64,000 nucleotides of DNA from Arthrobacter roseus (GTDB lineage Bacteria > Actinomycetota > Actinomycetes > Actinomycetales > Micrococcaceae). Location of the stretch: assembly GCF_016907875.1 (NCBI RefSeq), contig NZ_JAFBCU010000001.1, positions 930,001 through 994,000 on the forward strand. Direction: 5' to 3'. The translations under genes and the position numbers were made by a program. Below are positions 1-11,150 of this stretch, one piece after another; position 1 is the stretch's first letter; every line of letters starts with the position of its first letter. The notes beneath the pieces are model-generated. The model did not search any database, was not told where the DNA came from, and saw only the letters and a program-made list of their open reading frames with translations.

Positions 1-51
1 TCAACCGGTCGGCCAGGCACGGCCTGGCTGCACCATCTGAACACCATAAAT

Positions 52-87
52 GGAGCGTCCCGCATCACGCGGGGCGCTCCTTTGTTT
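52..87 (+). terminator. Rho-independent terminator of a gene left of the window
   Basis: A 12-bp stem (52-63 with 69-80, one G-U pair) with a 5-nt loop is followed by a T-rich tail (tttgttt). The tail lies on the + side, so it ends a + strand transcript entering from the left. No gene is visible in front of it in the window. Confidence 0.75.
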
Positions 88-90
88 CGT

Positions 91-192
91 CCTCTCGACA
101 TCCCGCGGTCCCATACGCAGAAACGTGGCGGAGGTGCAGATACGTGGTTTCGGCACAACGCCTCTGCACCTCCGCCACGCGTTTGTGGGTAC
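91..192. repeat. 102-bp hairpin repeat, copy 1
   Basis: This block is repeated almost exactly at 412-513; the only differences are two adjacent bases (TA at 141-142, GG in the other copy). Its core is an inverted repeat, arms 124-145 and 158-179 around a 12-nt loop; here the two changed bases mismatch the stem. Flanks outside the palindrome (91-123 and 180-192) are also conserved, so the whole block was duplicated, not only the hairpin. It has no reading frame that looks coding. Confidence 0.85.
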
Positions 193-411
193 CGGGCATC
201 GGACCGGCAATGCGGGTGTTGAGCGTCACCGCAATCGCGGTTGCGGGCTTCGCGCTGTTCCGTGCACTTAGACGAGACCGATAGCACGCTTTGTCAGCTC
301 CGGGTGGGCGATCTGACGGCTCGCAACCTCACACAGCAGAAGGCCCTCGGTGGGCAAACGGTGTACTGAACCACTTCACCCTGGAAGGCCTTCGTCACGT
401 AATGAGGTCGC
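193..411. other. Spacer between the repeats, no gene seen
   Basis: The 219 bases between the two repeat copies contain only short open frames without a recognisable start signal or family resemblance. With the repeats, this makes 1-526 a gene-free stretch between the left-hand terminator and the stop of the WXG100 gene. Confidence 0.5.
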
Positions 412-513
412 CCTCTCGACATCCCGCGGTCCCATACGCAGAAACGTGGCGGAGGTGCAGAGGCGTGGTTTCGGCACAACGCCTCTGCACCTCCGCCACG
501 CGTTTGTGGGTAC
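412..513. repeat. 102-bp hairpin repeat, copy 2 (perfect stem)
   Basis: Second copy of the block at 91-192. Here the arms 445-466 and 479-500 are perfectly complementary over 22 bp around a 12-nt loop. It sits 13 bp beyond the stop codon of the minus-strand WXG100 gene, so it could serve as that gene's terminator although there is no good U-tract. The perfect stem suggests that this copy is the functional or less decayed one. Confidence 0.85.
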
Positions 514-526
514 TGGGGCGTTGTTC

Positions 527-817
527 CTAATGCATGAACAACTGGGTGTTGGCCTGCTCCGCCTGCGCGTATTGCTGCGATGCCATGGACAGCGCGGAGT
601 TGATGTTGGCGAGGGACTCCTCAACTTTGGCCTGTGTACCGCGCCAATCGGCAATGAGCATCTGAAAGTTGGTGGCCGCTGTACCCTGCCACAGGCCTTC
701 CAACTCCTGAAGGCCGGCCTGCATGGCGTTGACCTCTCCCTGAAGCCGTCCAATAGTGCCCTGAACTGCGCTGCTCTTTACGGCCAGTGCTTCGCTGTCG
801 ACGTGAAAAGTTGCCAA
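527..817 (-). CDS. WXG100-family (EsxA-like) small secreted protein
   Basis: A 96-residue protein with the WXG100 signature: a helical hairpin with W-Q-G near the middle (ELEGLWQGTAA) and no signal peptide. Such proteins form dimers and are normally exported by the type VII (ESX/Yuk) secretion machine. I start it at a TTG (815-817), because GGAGG lies 7 nt upstream and this gives the family's usual length; an upstream in-frame start at 862 would add 15 residues with no ribosome site. No EccC, EccD or partner WXG gene is present nearby, so it is a solo member whose export machinery must lie elsewhere. Family assignment is firm; role is not known. Confidence 0.85.
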   Translation of the reverse strand: MATFHVDSEALAVKSSAVQGTIGRLQGEVNAMQAGLQELEGLWQGTAATNFQMLIADWRGTQAKVEESLANINSALSMASQQYAQAEQANTQLFMH

Positions 818-931
818 GGTGTTTCCTCCAGAAGTAGTTCGTTCCCGTAACTCTCTAGACATTATGGGAGTTGCGGCAGGCCCGAACGTGATTGCGAATA
901 TCTGTGGATAAACCCTGCTGTGGAGGACTCG

Positions 932-2374
932 TCACGGGTTGTCGAGCTCGTCGTCGTTAGCTGTGTGAGGCAACCGAATCGACATGGTAGCCCCACCCCC
1001 ATGGGTTTCCGTGAGGCGCACGCTGCCATCGTGCTGGGCAACAATGGCAGCCACGATGGCCAAGCCAAGACCCGTGCCTCCTGTGCCACGCTGACGCGAG
1101 GAATCCGCTCGGTAAAACCGCTCAAAAACCCGTGCGGCATCCTCATCCGAAATACCCGGGCCGTGATCGCGCACCTCGATCACTGAATCCATTCGGTCAT
1201 CAATCACCGGGGCAACACCCACAGCGATCTCCAGCGGCGTGCCAGACGGCGTGTACCGGAGAGCATTCGTGATCAGATTTCCGATGACTTGCCGGAGTTG
1301 GGCTTCATCGCCGGTGGTGGGGGCTGGGGCTGGAACACCGCCATCGAGCCCGATGACCTTGATTTCGCGGTTCTGGGCGCTGGCCCGCGCATCCAGAGCT
1401 GCATCGTTACCCAGCAGCATCAGGTCCACTGGACGCACTTCGTGTTTTCGCTGCTCATCCATTCGTGCCAACATCAGCAGGTCCTCAACCAGCTGGCCCA
1501 TACGTTTGGCCTCACTTTCGATGCGTCCCATAGCCGCATCGACATCTTCCTTCTCTGGAATACCACCATGGCGGTACAGCTCCGAGAAGCCACGGATCGT
1601 TACGAGGGGGGTACGCAGCTCGTGCGATGCGTCCGCGACGAACCGCCGCATCTTCTTCTCCGACTGTGTGCGCGAGGCAAACGCCGACTCGATATGGGAG
1701 AGCATTGCGTTGAGTGAACGGGAAAGCCTGCCCACTTCTGTACTCGGATTCTCCACGTTCACGCGGCGGGACAGGTCCCCAGCGGCGATCGCCGCGGCAG
1801 TCTGCTCCACCCGACGCAACGGCCGAAACTGGCGCGTTACAGCGAGATACGCAACACCTGAGGAAATGACCGTGCTCAGCAAACCGATGCTGAAGAGGAG
1901 ATTCGCTGTCTTCTCCACGGCGACATCCACCTGATACATAGGAAGAGCTACAACCACGTATCCACCGTTGTCCACGGTGAAGACCCGGGCCCGCCAGCCG
2001 CTGCTGTTGGGGGCAGTTCCCGGCACGAAGACACCGGACTGCTCATTCTGCGCAAGTTCTGAAACAACGTACTCATCCATATCCGGAGTGTCACCCTCGC
2101 TCGCCGGATAGGTGGTTTTTCGAATCACACCATCAGGGTCCGCCAGCATTCCGTAATAGCGCTGCAGCGATTCGTCGCCGCGGGTCTCGTTGTAGAACAG
2201 CGAGTTTGCTACCTGCTGTTTATTGGTCCCGATGTCCGTGTCCAACCCATCAATCAGGTTGTCACGCAGAAGGTTGATGGTTGCCAGGCCAGTGATGCTT
2301 ACGGTAATCACCATGAGCACGGTCATGATGGCTACGAGTTGGGACCGCAGGGACGCGGACGTCCATCGGTGCAT
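932..2374 (-). CDS. HAMP-domain sensor histidine kinase
   Basis: A 480-residue membrane kinase. Order: N-terminal transmembrane helix (about residues 12-34), extracytoplasmic sensor region, second helix (about 165-190), HAMP linker, HisKA with phospho-acceptor in VADASHELRTPL, then HATPase_c with N, G1 (DHGPGI) and G2 (GGTGLGL) boxes. It phosphorylates the response regulator encoded just upstream; the 16-nt gap indicates one operon. The overall architecture resembles TrcS/TcrY-type kinases of Actinobacteria; the signal is unknown. The start is ATG at 2374; a GTG directly before it (2377) is equally possible. Confidence 0.9.
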   Translation of the reverse strand: MHRWTSASLRSQLVAIMTVLMVITVSITGLATINLLRDNLIDGLDTDIGTNKQQVANSLFYNETRGDESLQRYYGMLADPDGVIRKTTYPASEGDTPDMDEYVVSELAQNEQSGVFVPGTAPNSSGWRARVFTVDNGGYVVVALPMYQVDVAVEKTANLLFSIGLLSTVISSGVAYLAVTRQFRPLRRVEQTAAAIAAGDLSRRVNVENPSTEVGRLSRSLNAMLSHIESAFASRTQSEKKMRRFVADASHELRTPLVTIRGFSELYRHGGIPEKEDVDAAMGRIESEAKRMGQLVEDLLMLARMDEQRKHEVRPVDLMLLGNDAALDARASAQNREIKVIGLDGGVPAPAPTTGDEAQLRQVIGNLITNALRYTPSGTPLEIAVGVAPVIDDRMDSVIEVRDHGPGISDEDAARVFERFYRADSSRQRGTGGTGLGLAIVAAIVAQHDGSVRLTETHGGGATMSIRLPHTANDDELDNP

Positions 2375-2390
2375 CACAGGGTGGGAATTC

Positions 2391-3101
2391 CTAGCGTTTT
2401 TCGGCCGTGCGCAACAGGTATCCGACACCGCGTTTAGTCTGAATCAGAGCCGGTGAGTCGGAGCTGGCGTCGATCTTGCGGCGAAGGTAGGAAATGTAGG
2501 ATTCCACGATCGACGCGTCGCCGTTGAAGTCGTACTCCCAGACATGGTCCAAAATCTGGGCTTTGGACAACACGCGGTTGGGGTTCATCATGAGATAGCG
2601 CAGGAGCTTAAATTCCGTGGGGGAGAGGTCAATGTTCTTGCCACCTCGGCGAACCTCATGGGCGTCGTCGTCGAGCTCAAGATCGTCAACGCGGATCACG
2701 GCGTCGTCATTGTCCTGCGGCTGCGTGCGGCGCAGGACCGCGCGAATTCGGGCCACGACCTCATCGAGGCTGAAGGGCTTGGTGACGTAGTCATCGCCGC
2801 CGACGGTGAGGCCCGTGACCTTGTCCTCAGTGTCATCTTTGGCGGTCAGGAACAGGACGGGGAACAGCCTGCCAGCGGCGCGGAGCCTGCGGGTTACGGT
2901 GAAACCGTCCATGTCTGGCAGCATGACATCAAGAACCGCGAGGTCAGGGTTGTGTTCCTCAGCGGCGATTAGCGCCTCACGCCCGTTGGCCGCGGCGACG
3001 ACGTCGAATCCTGCGAATCGTAGGGAAGTGGACAGCAGTTCCCGAATGTTGGGTTCGTCGTCCACTACGAGCAGCTTGGCTTCTGTTCCGGTCTTTTTCA
3101 C
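2391..3101 (-). CDS. OmpR-family response regulator
   Basis: A 236-residue two-domain regulator. The receiver domain has the acidic pair (VVDDE), the phosphorylated aspartate in DLAVLDVMLPDMDGF, the conserved threonine in FLTAKDD and the lysine in YVTKPFSLDE. The C-terminal half is a winged helix (ELDDDAHEVRRGG, then LSPTEFKLLRYLM and the IVESYISYLRRKI recognition region). It is co-transcribed with the kinase downstream. The GTG start at 3101 gives a protein beginning just before the receiver domain. It resembles TrcR/MtrA-like regulators but I cannot assign the regulon. Confidence 0.92.
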   Translation of the reverse strand: MKKTGTEAKLLVVDDEPNIRELLSTSLRFAGFDVVAAANGREALIAAEEHNPDLAVLDVMLPDMDGFTVTRRLRAAGRLFPVLFLTAKDDTEDKVTGLTVGGDDYVTKPFSLDEVVARIRAVLRRTQPQDNDDAVIRVDDLELDDDAHEVRRGGKNIDLSPTEFKLLRYLMMNPNRVLSKAQILDHVWEYDFNGDASIVESYISYLRRKIDASSDSPALIQTKRGVGYLLRTAEKR

Positions 3102-3159
3102 GTGTCCAGTCTCTCTCGTGTTTCTGGGAGTCTCCTGAGAGTTCGCTGTAGGTGAAAGG

Positions 3160-4803
3160 CTATTCGGTGCCGACGTCCGTCGCGTCCAGTATGCGGTAAG
3201 CATATCCCTGCTCGGCCAGGAAGCGCTGGCGTTTGGCAGCAAATTCCTGGTCCAGAGTGTCCCGGGCAACCACTGTGTAGAAGCGTGCTGCCCTGCCGTC
3301 TGCCTTCGGCCGCAGCAACCTGCCCAAGCGCTGCGCCTCCTCCTGACGGGAACCGAAGGAGCCGGAGATCTGGATGGCGACGGACGCTTCGGGAAGGTCG
3401 ATCGAAAAGTTCGCGACCTTGGATACCACCAGGGTGTGAAGTGTTCCTTCGCGGAACTCCTGAAAGAGACGTTGGCGCTCCTTGACCGACGTCTCGCCCT
3501 TGATAACCGGCACATTCAAACGATTTCCGATGTCGTCCAGCTGATCAATGTATTGTCCGATCACCAGCAGCTGCTCGCCAGTGTGCGATGCGACGAGCTG
3601 TTCGACTACACGGCTCTTGGTTTCCGAGGTCGAGCACAGGCGGTACTTATCGCCGTCGTCGGCCATGGCATATGCCACGCGCTCATCACGAGGTAGGTCA
3701 ACGCGGACCTCGACACAGTCGGCTGGCGCAATATAACCCTGCGCTTCGATGTCCTTCCACGGCGCGTCATAGCGTTTGGGCCCGATGAGGGAGAAAACCT
3801 CTCCCTCACGACCGTCCTCACGGACCAGCGTTGCAGTCAGTCCCAGACGACGGCGCGCCTGGAGGTCCGCGGTCATGCGGAAGATCGGGGCGGGCAGCAA
3901 ATGAACCTCGTCGTAGACAATGAGTCCCCAGTTATTGGCATCCAGCAGCTCCAGGTGCGGATAGAGCCCGCCGCGACGCAGGGTGAGCACCTGATATGTG
4001 GCGATGGTCACGGGACGGACTTCCTTGACGGCACCGGAATACTCCCCGATCTCGTCCTCCGTCAACGACGTGCGCTTCAGCAGTTCTTCCTTCCACTGCC
4101 GAGCCGAGACTGTGTTGGTGACCAGGATCAGTGTGGTGGTCTGGCTAGTAGCCATCGCAGCAGCGCCTACGAGTGTTTTACCCGCACCACAGGGCAGGAC
4201 AACGACGCCGGACCCGCCGGCCCAGAAATTCTCCGTTGCCAGTTTCTGGTACGGACGCAGTTCCCAACCGTCTTCCTTCAGCGCGATCGGATGCGGGGTT
4301 CCGTCCACGTATCCAGCGAGGTCTTCGGCGGGCCAACCCAGCTTCAGGAGCAACTGCTTGAGTTGCCCTCGCTGCGAGGACTGCACCACCACGGTCTCGC
4401 CGTCGATCCTTGGCCCCAGCAGCGGCTGGATCTTCTTGGCGTGAAGCACTTCTTCCAACACGGGATAATCCGTTGTCCGCAGAACCAGTCCGTGCTGCTC
4501 ATCCTTCTCCAGCCGCAGCCGACCGTACCGGGACATCGTTTCCTCAATGTCCACGAGAAGAGAATGCGGGACAGGGAATCGTGAATACCGAAGCAATGTG
4601 TGCAGCACTTGTTCGGCGTCGAGCCCTGCGGCCCGCGCGTTCCACAGGCCCAACGGCGTCAACCGGTAGCTGTGGACATGCTCGGGTGCCCGCTCGAGTT
4701 CGGCAAAGGGCGCGATCGCGTGACGCGCCTCCACGGCTTCCTCGTGGTCCACTTCGAGAAGGATGGTTTTGTCGCTCTGGACAATCAGCGGGCCGTTAGC
4801 CAT
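3160..4803 (-). CDS. XPB-type DNA repair helicase (SF2)
   Basis: A 547-residue superfamily 2 helicase of the bacterial XPB/ERCC3 type. An N-terminal domain of about 190 residues precedes motif I (PCGAGKTLVGAA), the DEVH box (YDEVHLLPA), GLTATLVREDGRE, which includes the XPB-specific R-E-D element, and motif VI (QRLGRLLRP). Bacterial XPB proteins unwind DNA 3' to 5' and are thought to act in repair or remodelling. The start is the ATG at 4803, with GGAGG 11 nt upstream; it overlaps the end of the preceding gene by 8 nt, so translation is probably coupled to that helicase-associated protein. Confidence 0.93.
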   Translation of the reverse strand: MANGPLIVQSDKTILLEVDHEEAVEARHAIAPFAELERAPEHVHSYRLTPLGLWNARAAGLDAEQVLHTLLRYSRFPVPHSLLVDIEETMSRYGRLRLEKDEQHGLVLRTTDYPVLEEVLHAKKIQPLLGPRIDGETVVVQSSQRGQLKQLLLKLGWPAEDLAGYVDGTPHPIALKEDGWELRPYQKLATENFWAGGSGVVVLPCGAGKTLVGAAAMATSQTTTLILVTNTVSARQWKEELLKRTSLTEDEIGEYSGAVKEVRPVTIATYQVLTLRRGGLYPHLELLDANNWGLIVYDEVHLLPAPIFRMTADLQARRRLGLTATLVREDGREGEVFSLIGPKRYDAPWKDIEAQGYIAPADCVEVRVDLPRDERVAYAMADDGDKYRLCSTSETKSRVVEQLVASHTGEQLLVIGQYIDQLDDIGNRLNVPVIKGETSVKERQRLFQEFREGTLHTLVVSKVANFSIDLPEASVAIQISGSFGSRQEEAQRLGRLLRPKADGRAARFYTVVARDTLDQEFAAKRQRFLAEQGYAYRILDATDVGTE

Positions 4804-7234
4804 GGGCAGGCGTTCCTCCAGGTGGATCAAGAAGTTCCACGTCCATGACGCGGTGAATGGATACTACGTGCTCGGTCTCGCGTGCCGGATCGAAGACCCT
4901 GACGCGACCACCGGACACAGATAGGGGAACAAGTTCGTCTTGCCGCTGATTCCCGGCACGGTCGACGACGCCGATGCGGACTTTGCGTTTCAGCCGGATG
5001 GCTTTGCGCAGGGTTTCCAGTCCAAGCAGTTGTTCACTCTCCGCGGCACCAGCGGATGGCCCGGCCGCAGCACCCCTTAGGGTGCGCACCTGGGCGGCGG
5101 CGTCGTCGTCCGTTAACTCCCACGGGTTGGTTCGGACGTCCGATGCGGGCGCGCTCTCCGGTGCGTGCGGGCGGCGTCGCGCACCCCCCGACGCGGAATT
5201 TCGTCCTAGCGACGCTGCCGTGCCACCAACCCTCGACGTTGTGTAGCCCAAGCTGCGCAGCGTCGCGACGAGTTCATTGGCGCTGGCCGCAGAAACGACG
5301 ACGGTTGGGGCAATTCGTTCCAAAGCGAGCGTCGTGGTCCGTGCATCGGCGAGGAGCTCCGTCAGCAGATCCGCGTGATCACTGCGCAGATAGCTTCCAG
5401 CCTGCCCGACCTTCAGCTGTCCGTGCCTGATCGCTGTGTCCTCCACCAGGTACATCAGCGGTTGGGGGACAGGTGTGGCGGAGCGTTGGGACAGGAACGC
5501 GAGAATCGACTCAGAGGTCAGACCCGAGTCCAGCCCGTGCCGTATTGAGGCCTCTGAGAACCGGTAGACCGCCGCTGGGCCCTGACCCTCCGGGGTGGAA
5601 ATCAGGGCAAGGAACTGCGCGACTTCGGGGTCCAGATAACCCGGGGCAACTGCGGTGAGGTCAGCTTGGACCATGAAATGGCTCAGTGCATCGGGGAGTT
5701 CGCTAGCGAGCGTGGCGACGGCGTCGTCGAACTGTTCCGCCTGAACCTGCCGCCCCAGCTCGGTCAGCGCAGAGGACCCGAGCAGTCCTAGATAGGAGGT
5801 CTCCAGCAGCATTCCGGGTACCAGCCGCGCGAACCTGCGGTTCAGCCTCGGCTGGTACCAGCTCAGGCGGTCGACGACGGCGGCGCTGTGAAGGATCGCT
5901 GGCCCGTCATCCGATGAGCACAGCGAGTCCAATTCGGAGAGGGTCGCGAAGAGGCTCCGACGTACGTGTGGCGCATCCGGCCGTGACGCTTCGGCGGCCA
6001 AAGCATTGACCGTTCCCCCGGAGGACACGGCTGTACCGAACAACGACGGCGCTCGGGGGCTCGACAGCCATCCGCGAACGAGCCGCTCCCACTGCCGGCT
6101 GCGATCGAGTTCCTGCCAGTTATCGTCAGGTGCGGGAATCCATCGAGAGGTGTCCACATTGAGTTCGATAAGTGACGCCATGGAGGCCAGTTCCAGCAGC
6201 CACGCTGTTTCGGGTTGTGGAATCCGAAGTTTCTCCGACAGCCGCCGAACTTCACGGACGCCGACCCCACCGGAGCGCAGAGTGGTGACGGCACCATCGT
6301 GCACCAGGTGCAGCAGGTCAGTCACGAGCCGGAGGGTCTCTGCCACGGCGCTGTGAGCAGCATTGTCCCGGCGTGCTGCGGTTGTCCCGGGAAGATCAGG
6401 GACGGGCGGGTTCAACCGCAGTCGAGAAATGATGAGATGTCCGCGGGCGGCCTGGCCCACGGCCCTGGGCAACTCGACGTGATCAGCGTCGACGGGGGCC
6501 AGTAGCCCGCTCTCGAGCAGCCATTGGATGGTTGCCATGGACTCGCCACGGGGCAGTGTTCCCACCGGGGAGGACGTGAATCGGTGTAGCAGCTCCATGG
6601 TGCCGGCAGGCGCAGATTCGCTCACTGCCGCCCAACTGTCCGGCTGGCAGACCCAATGTTGCATGGCGAAGGCAGCAGTTTCAGGTGAATCCGCTTCCTC
6701 CAGACTGAAACCGCGGGAACGCAATTTTGCGACGACCCGGACAAGTTTCTGACCAAATTCTGGGTTGGCTACAACAAGAGACGAGTAGGGACGACCAAGG
6801 CCAGCGGGGTAGGGCCCGAGTGCTTCCTGCAGGGACGGCACCGGAAGGTAAAATCGGCGTCGATGGTCGCTTTTGGGGGTTCCAGGATGCGCTGGGGCAC
6901 GGCGGATCAACGCCAGCGAGTGCAGCCGGTCAAGGATGGGATCAAGGCTTTTCGCTGTGGAGCCGCCAATGTAGGGCTTGAGCCAGGAAGCTGTGGTGCT
7001 GAGCTGGGATTCCTCGCTCGTGGTGAGCTCGATGGTCTGCAGCGTGTCCATCTCGGGTTCGGTCAACCGCTCTAGAGCACGTTGGACGCTGACTCGCGTG
7101 GAAGCTCGTGCCGACAGCGCCGAAAAATCTGGGACGGGAGGAAGCGCCAGATCCGGCCGTGCCAGCAGGAAAGAGCGCAGCTCATCGTCACTACGCGAAA
7201 TCAAGTCTTCAGCCAAAGCACGGATCGCAGACAT
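4796..7234 (-). CDS. Helicase-associated protein, partner of XPB
   Basis: An 812-residue protein of the actinobacterial family annotated as helicase-associated (Helicase_C_3 type, XPB/Ssl2-like). It has no Walker A motif of its own. The N-terminal part is helical repeats; the middle has VADLT-like winged segments; the last 70 residues (AIRLKRKVRIGVVDRAGN to VVSIHRVMDVEL) resemble a WYL-like beta domain. It is translationally coupled to XPB by an 8-nt overlap, and this pairing is common in Actinobacteria, suggesting a working complex. I use ATG 7234, where homologues begin (MSAIRALAEDL); no strong ribosome site is visible. Confidence 0.8.
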   Translation of the reverse strand: MSAIRALAEDLISRSDDELRSFLLARPDLALPPVPDFSALSARASTRVSVQRALERLTEPEMDTLQTIELTTSEESQLSTTASWLKPYIGGSTAKSLDPILDRLHSLALIRRAPAHPGTPKSDHRRRFYLPVPSLQEALGPYPAGLGRPYSSLVVANPEFGQKLVRVVAKLRSRGFSLEEADSPETAAFAMQHWVCQPDSWAAVSESAPAGTMELLHRFTSSPVGTLPRGESMATIQWLLESGLLAPVDADHVELPRAVGQAARGHLIISRLRLNPPVPDLPGTTAARRDNAAHSAVAETLRLVTDLLHLVHDGAVTTLRSGGVGVREVRRLSEKLRIPQPETAWLLELASMASLIELNVDTSRWIPAPDDNWQELDRSRQWERLVRGWLSSPRAPSLFGTAVSSGGTVNALAAEASRPDAPHVRRSLFATLSELDSLCSSDDGPAILHSAAVVDRLSWYQPRLNRRFARLVPGMLLETSYLGLLGSSALTELGRQVQAEQFDDAVATLASELPDALSHFMVQADLTAVAPGYLDPEVAQFLALISTPEGQGPAAVYRFSEASIRHGLDSGLTSESILAFLSQRSATPVPQPLMYLVEDTAIRHGQLKVGQAGSYLRSDHADLLTELLADARTTTLALERIAPTVVVSAASANELVATLRSLGYTTSRVGGTAASLGRNSASGGARRRPHAPESAPASDVRTNPWELTDDDAAAQVRTLRGAAAGPSAGAAESEQLLGLETLRKAIRLKRKVRIGVVDRAGNQRQDELVPLSVSGGRVRVFDPARETEHVVSIHRVMDVELLDPPGGTPAHG

Positions 7235-7303
7235 TGTCTTAACCGTACCCCTACCGCTATCAATCATGGCACGCCTTAGCCGTTGCAGCGGGCTGATCAG
7301 CGG

Positions 7304-7555
7304 TCAATGCCGGCGGCGGCGCACCAGACCGACAACCACCATCGCAGCCAACACGATAAAAGCAACGGGTAGACAGGTATAGGCCAAGAGCAACAGTCCG
7401 GGCCATACCTGCACTCCGACCGCAGCGCTGATGAGCACTGCTACCAGCGACGTCAGGCCAATGGCAGCAAGAACGACGGCGGCAACCGTGCCCGCGCGCA
7501 GAATCCGGTCCTGCGGAGCATGTTCGGGCGCAATCTCCGGTGAGCTGTTCGTCAT
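7304..7555 (-). CDS. Small two-helix membrane protein
   Basis: An 83-residue protein with a polar N-terminus, two hydrophobic helices (about residues 20-45 and 50-75) and a basic tail RRRRH, so both ends are probably cytoplasmic. No family is recognised. The start ATG 7555 is chosen over 7579, whose only purine-rich element abuts the codon. It stands upstream of the helicase operon on the same strand with a 69-nt gap, and divergent from the cold-shock gene. Function unknown. Confidence 0.6.
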   Translation of the reverse strand: MTNSSPEIAPEHAPQDRILRAGTVAAVVLAAIGLTSLVAVLISAAVGVQVWPGLLLLAYTCLPVAFIVLAAMVVVGLVRRRRH

Positions 7556-7756
7556 GGCGATAACGCTAACAGCGGACATTCCACCATCAAAGTCACCGTC
7601 GGGGGCGCGGACGGGTTAACCTTGGAGGACAGACTTCTCCCGTTCGCGGCTCCTGTCGAAGGGCCGGCACCGATTGCTAGCAGGACTGGGAATGTAGAAA
7701 ACGCGGCAGCGGGCGTCAACAGCTGCACCCGCATGAGTTAAGAAGAGGTAAGCACA

Positions 7757-8140
7757 GTGCCAGTTGGCAAGGTCAAATGGTTTGATACCGAAAAAGGTTT
7801 CGGGTTCTTGGCGGCCGATGACGGTCAGGAAGTATTCCTGCATGCGTCGGCGCTTCCAGAAGGCGTTAAAGAGGTAAAGCCGGGTACGCGGTTGGAGTTC
7901 GGTGTCGCCGATGGCCGGCGTGGTCTGCAGGCGCTGTCGGTCCGCATCCTCGAATCCCAGCCATCCGTCGCGAAGGCCTCGCGGAAAAATGCAGATGACA
8001 TGGCGATCATCGTCGAAGATCTCATCAAGTTGCTGGACTCCGCCTCCAACGGGTTGCGCAAGGGCCGCTACCCGGAACGTGAGCACGCCCGCAAGGTGGC
8101 ATCGGTGTTACGCCATGTCGCCGATGAGCTTGACGCTTAG
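7757..8140 (+). CDS. Cold-shock domain protein with C-terminal extension
   Basis: A 127-residue protein. Residues 1-66 form a cold-shock domain with the RNA-binding motifs RNP1 (KGFGFLA) and RNP2 (VFLHASAL). Residues 67-127 are an extra helical region (MAIIVEDLIKLLDSASNGL, EHARKVASVLRHVADELDA) absent from ordinary 67-residue CspA proteins. The GTG start has AGAAGAGG 8 nt upstream. It is followed after only 6 nt by DUF3027, an arrangement found across Actinobacteria. It probably binds single-stranded RNA or DNA; the role of the extension is unknown. Confidence 0.9.
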   Translation: MPVGKVKWFDTEKGFGFLAADDGQEVFLHASALPEGVKEVKPGTRLEFGVADGRRGLQALSVRILESQPSVAKASRKNADDMAIIVEDLIKLLDSASNGLRKGRYPEREHARKVASVLRHVADELDA

Positions 8141-8146
8141 GTAGCA

Positions 8147-8629
8147 ATGACCGATTCAATAGATACGCCAGTATTGGAGGCTGACTCAGTGTTGAAGGCT
8201 GATCCAGTGTTGAAGGCTGATCCAGTGTTGGTAACGGAGCCTGCCACTGTGCCTGTCAAGCGACGGGCGCCGCGCAAGCCCAGCAAGCCCGATGCCGTGT
8301 TAGCTGCGGCCGTTGATAAGGCCCGCGAGGGTTTACTTGACGTGGTTCCGCAGACGCAGCTCGGTGAGCACATCTCGGTCGCTCCTGAGGCCGATCGGCT
8401 GGTCACGCACCGGTTCGCTGCCCGGCTTCCCGGTTATGAGGGCTGGCAGTGGTACGCCACCCTCTCGCGGATGCCCCGGGGAAAGGACGCCAGCGTGTGC
8501 GAGGTCGGTCTGCTGCCGTCGGCCGACTCCCTCTTGTCGCCTGAGTGGGTCCCCTGGGCGGATAGAGTTTTGCCCGAAGATGCCGGCGATACTGAGGAAG
8601 CCGGTCCGGAAGTCCACGGAGGCAAATAA
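8147..8629 (+). CDS. DUF3027 domain protein
   Basis: A 160-residue protein of the DUF3027 family; the conserved part includes VDKAREGLLDVVP, RFAARLPGYEGWQWYATLSR and the C-terminal PLLSPEWVPWADRV-type segment. The N-terminal 40 residues are low complexity with an imperfect VLKADP repeat. It is in an operon with the cold-shock gene just upstream, and 49 nt before an MFS exporter. The biochemical function is not known; the conserved neighbourhood suggests a link to nucleic-acid or stress physiology. Confidence 0.85.
   Translation: MTDSIDTPVLEADSVLKADPVLKADPVLVTEPATVPVKRRAPRKPSKPDAVLAAAVDKAREGLLDVVPQTQLGEHISVAPEADRLVTHRFAARLPGYEGWQWYATLSRMPRGKDASVCEVGLLPSADSLLSPEWVPWADRVLPEDAGDTEEAGPEVHGGK
8179..8230 (+). 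repeat. 18-bp in-frame minisatellite in the DUF3027 gene
   Basis: Three near-identical 18-bp units run from 8179 to 8230 (unit ggctgatccagtgttgaa, with a CT/TC variant in the first and the last cut short). Each unit encodes six residues (A-D-P-V-L-K). Because the unit is a multiple of three, gain or loss of copies would change N-terminal length without a frameshift. Confidence 0.85.
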
Positions 8630-8678
8630 CTTTCTCGGATCCGATTGCGATTGAGGGCGGAAGGAGCACTGACATCTG

Positions 8679-11110
<2,432 letters not shown>

Positions 11111-11150
11111 TTAAGTGGGGGCACTCACCTGACCACCTGAGCCCATGAAG

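Noticed and set aside
11-28. GC hairpin at the left edge
   Set aside because: A 7-bp stem of low significance beside the clear terminator at 52-87.
3901-4584. A 227-codon + strand frame inside the XPB helicase gene
   Set aside because: It is a shadow of the helicase, which has all SF2 motifs in the other strand.
4855-5430. Long + strand frames inside the helicase-associated gene
   Set aside because: Shadow frames in GC-rich sequence; no start signal or family resemblance.
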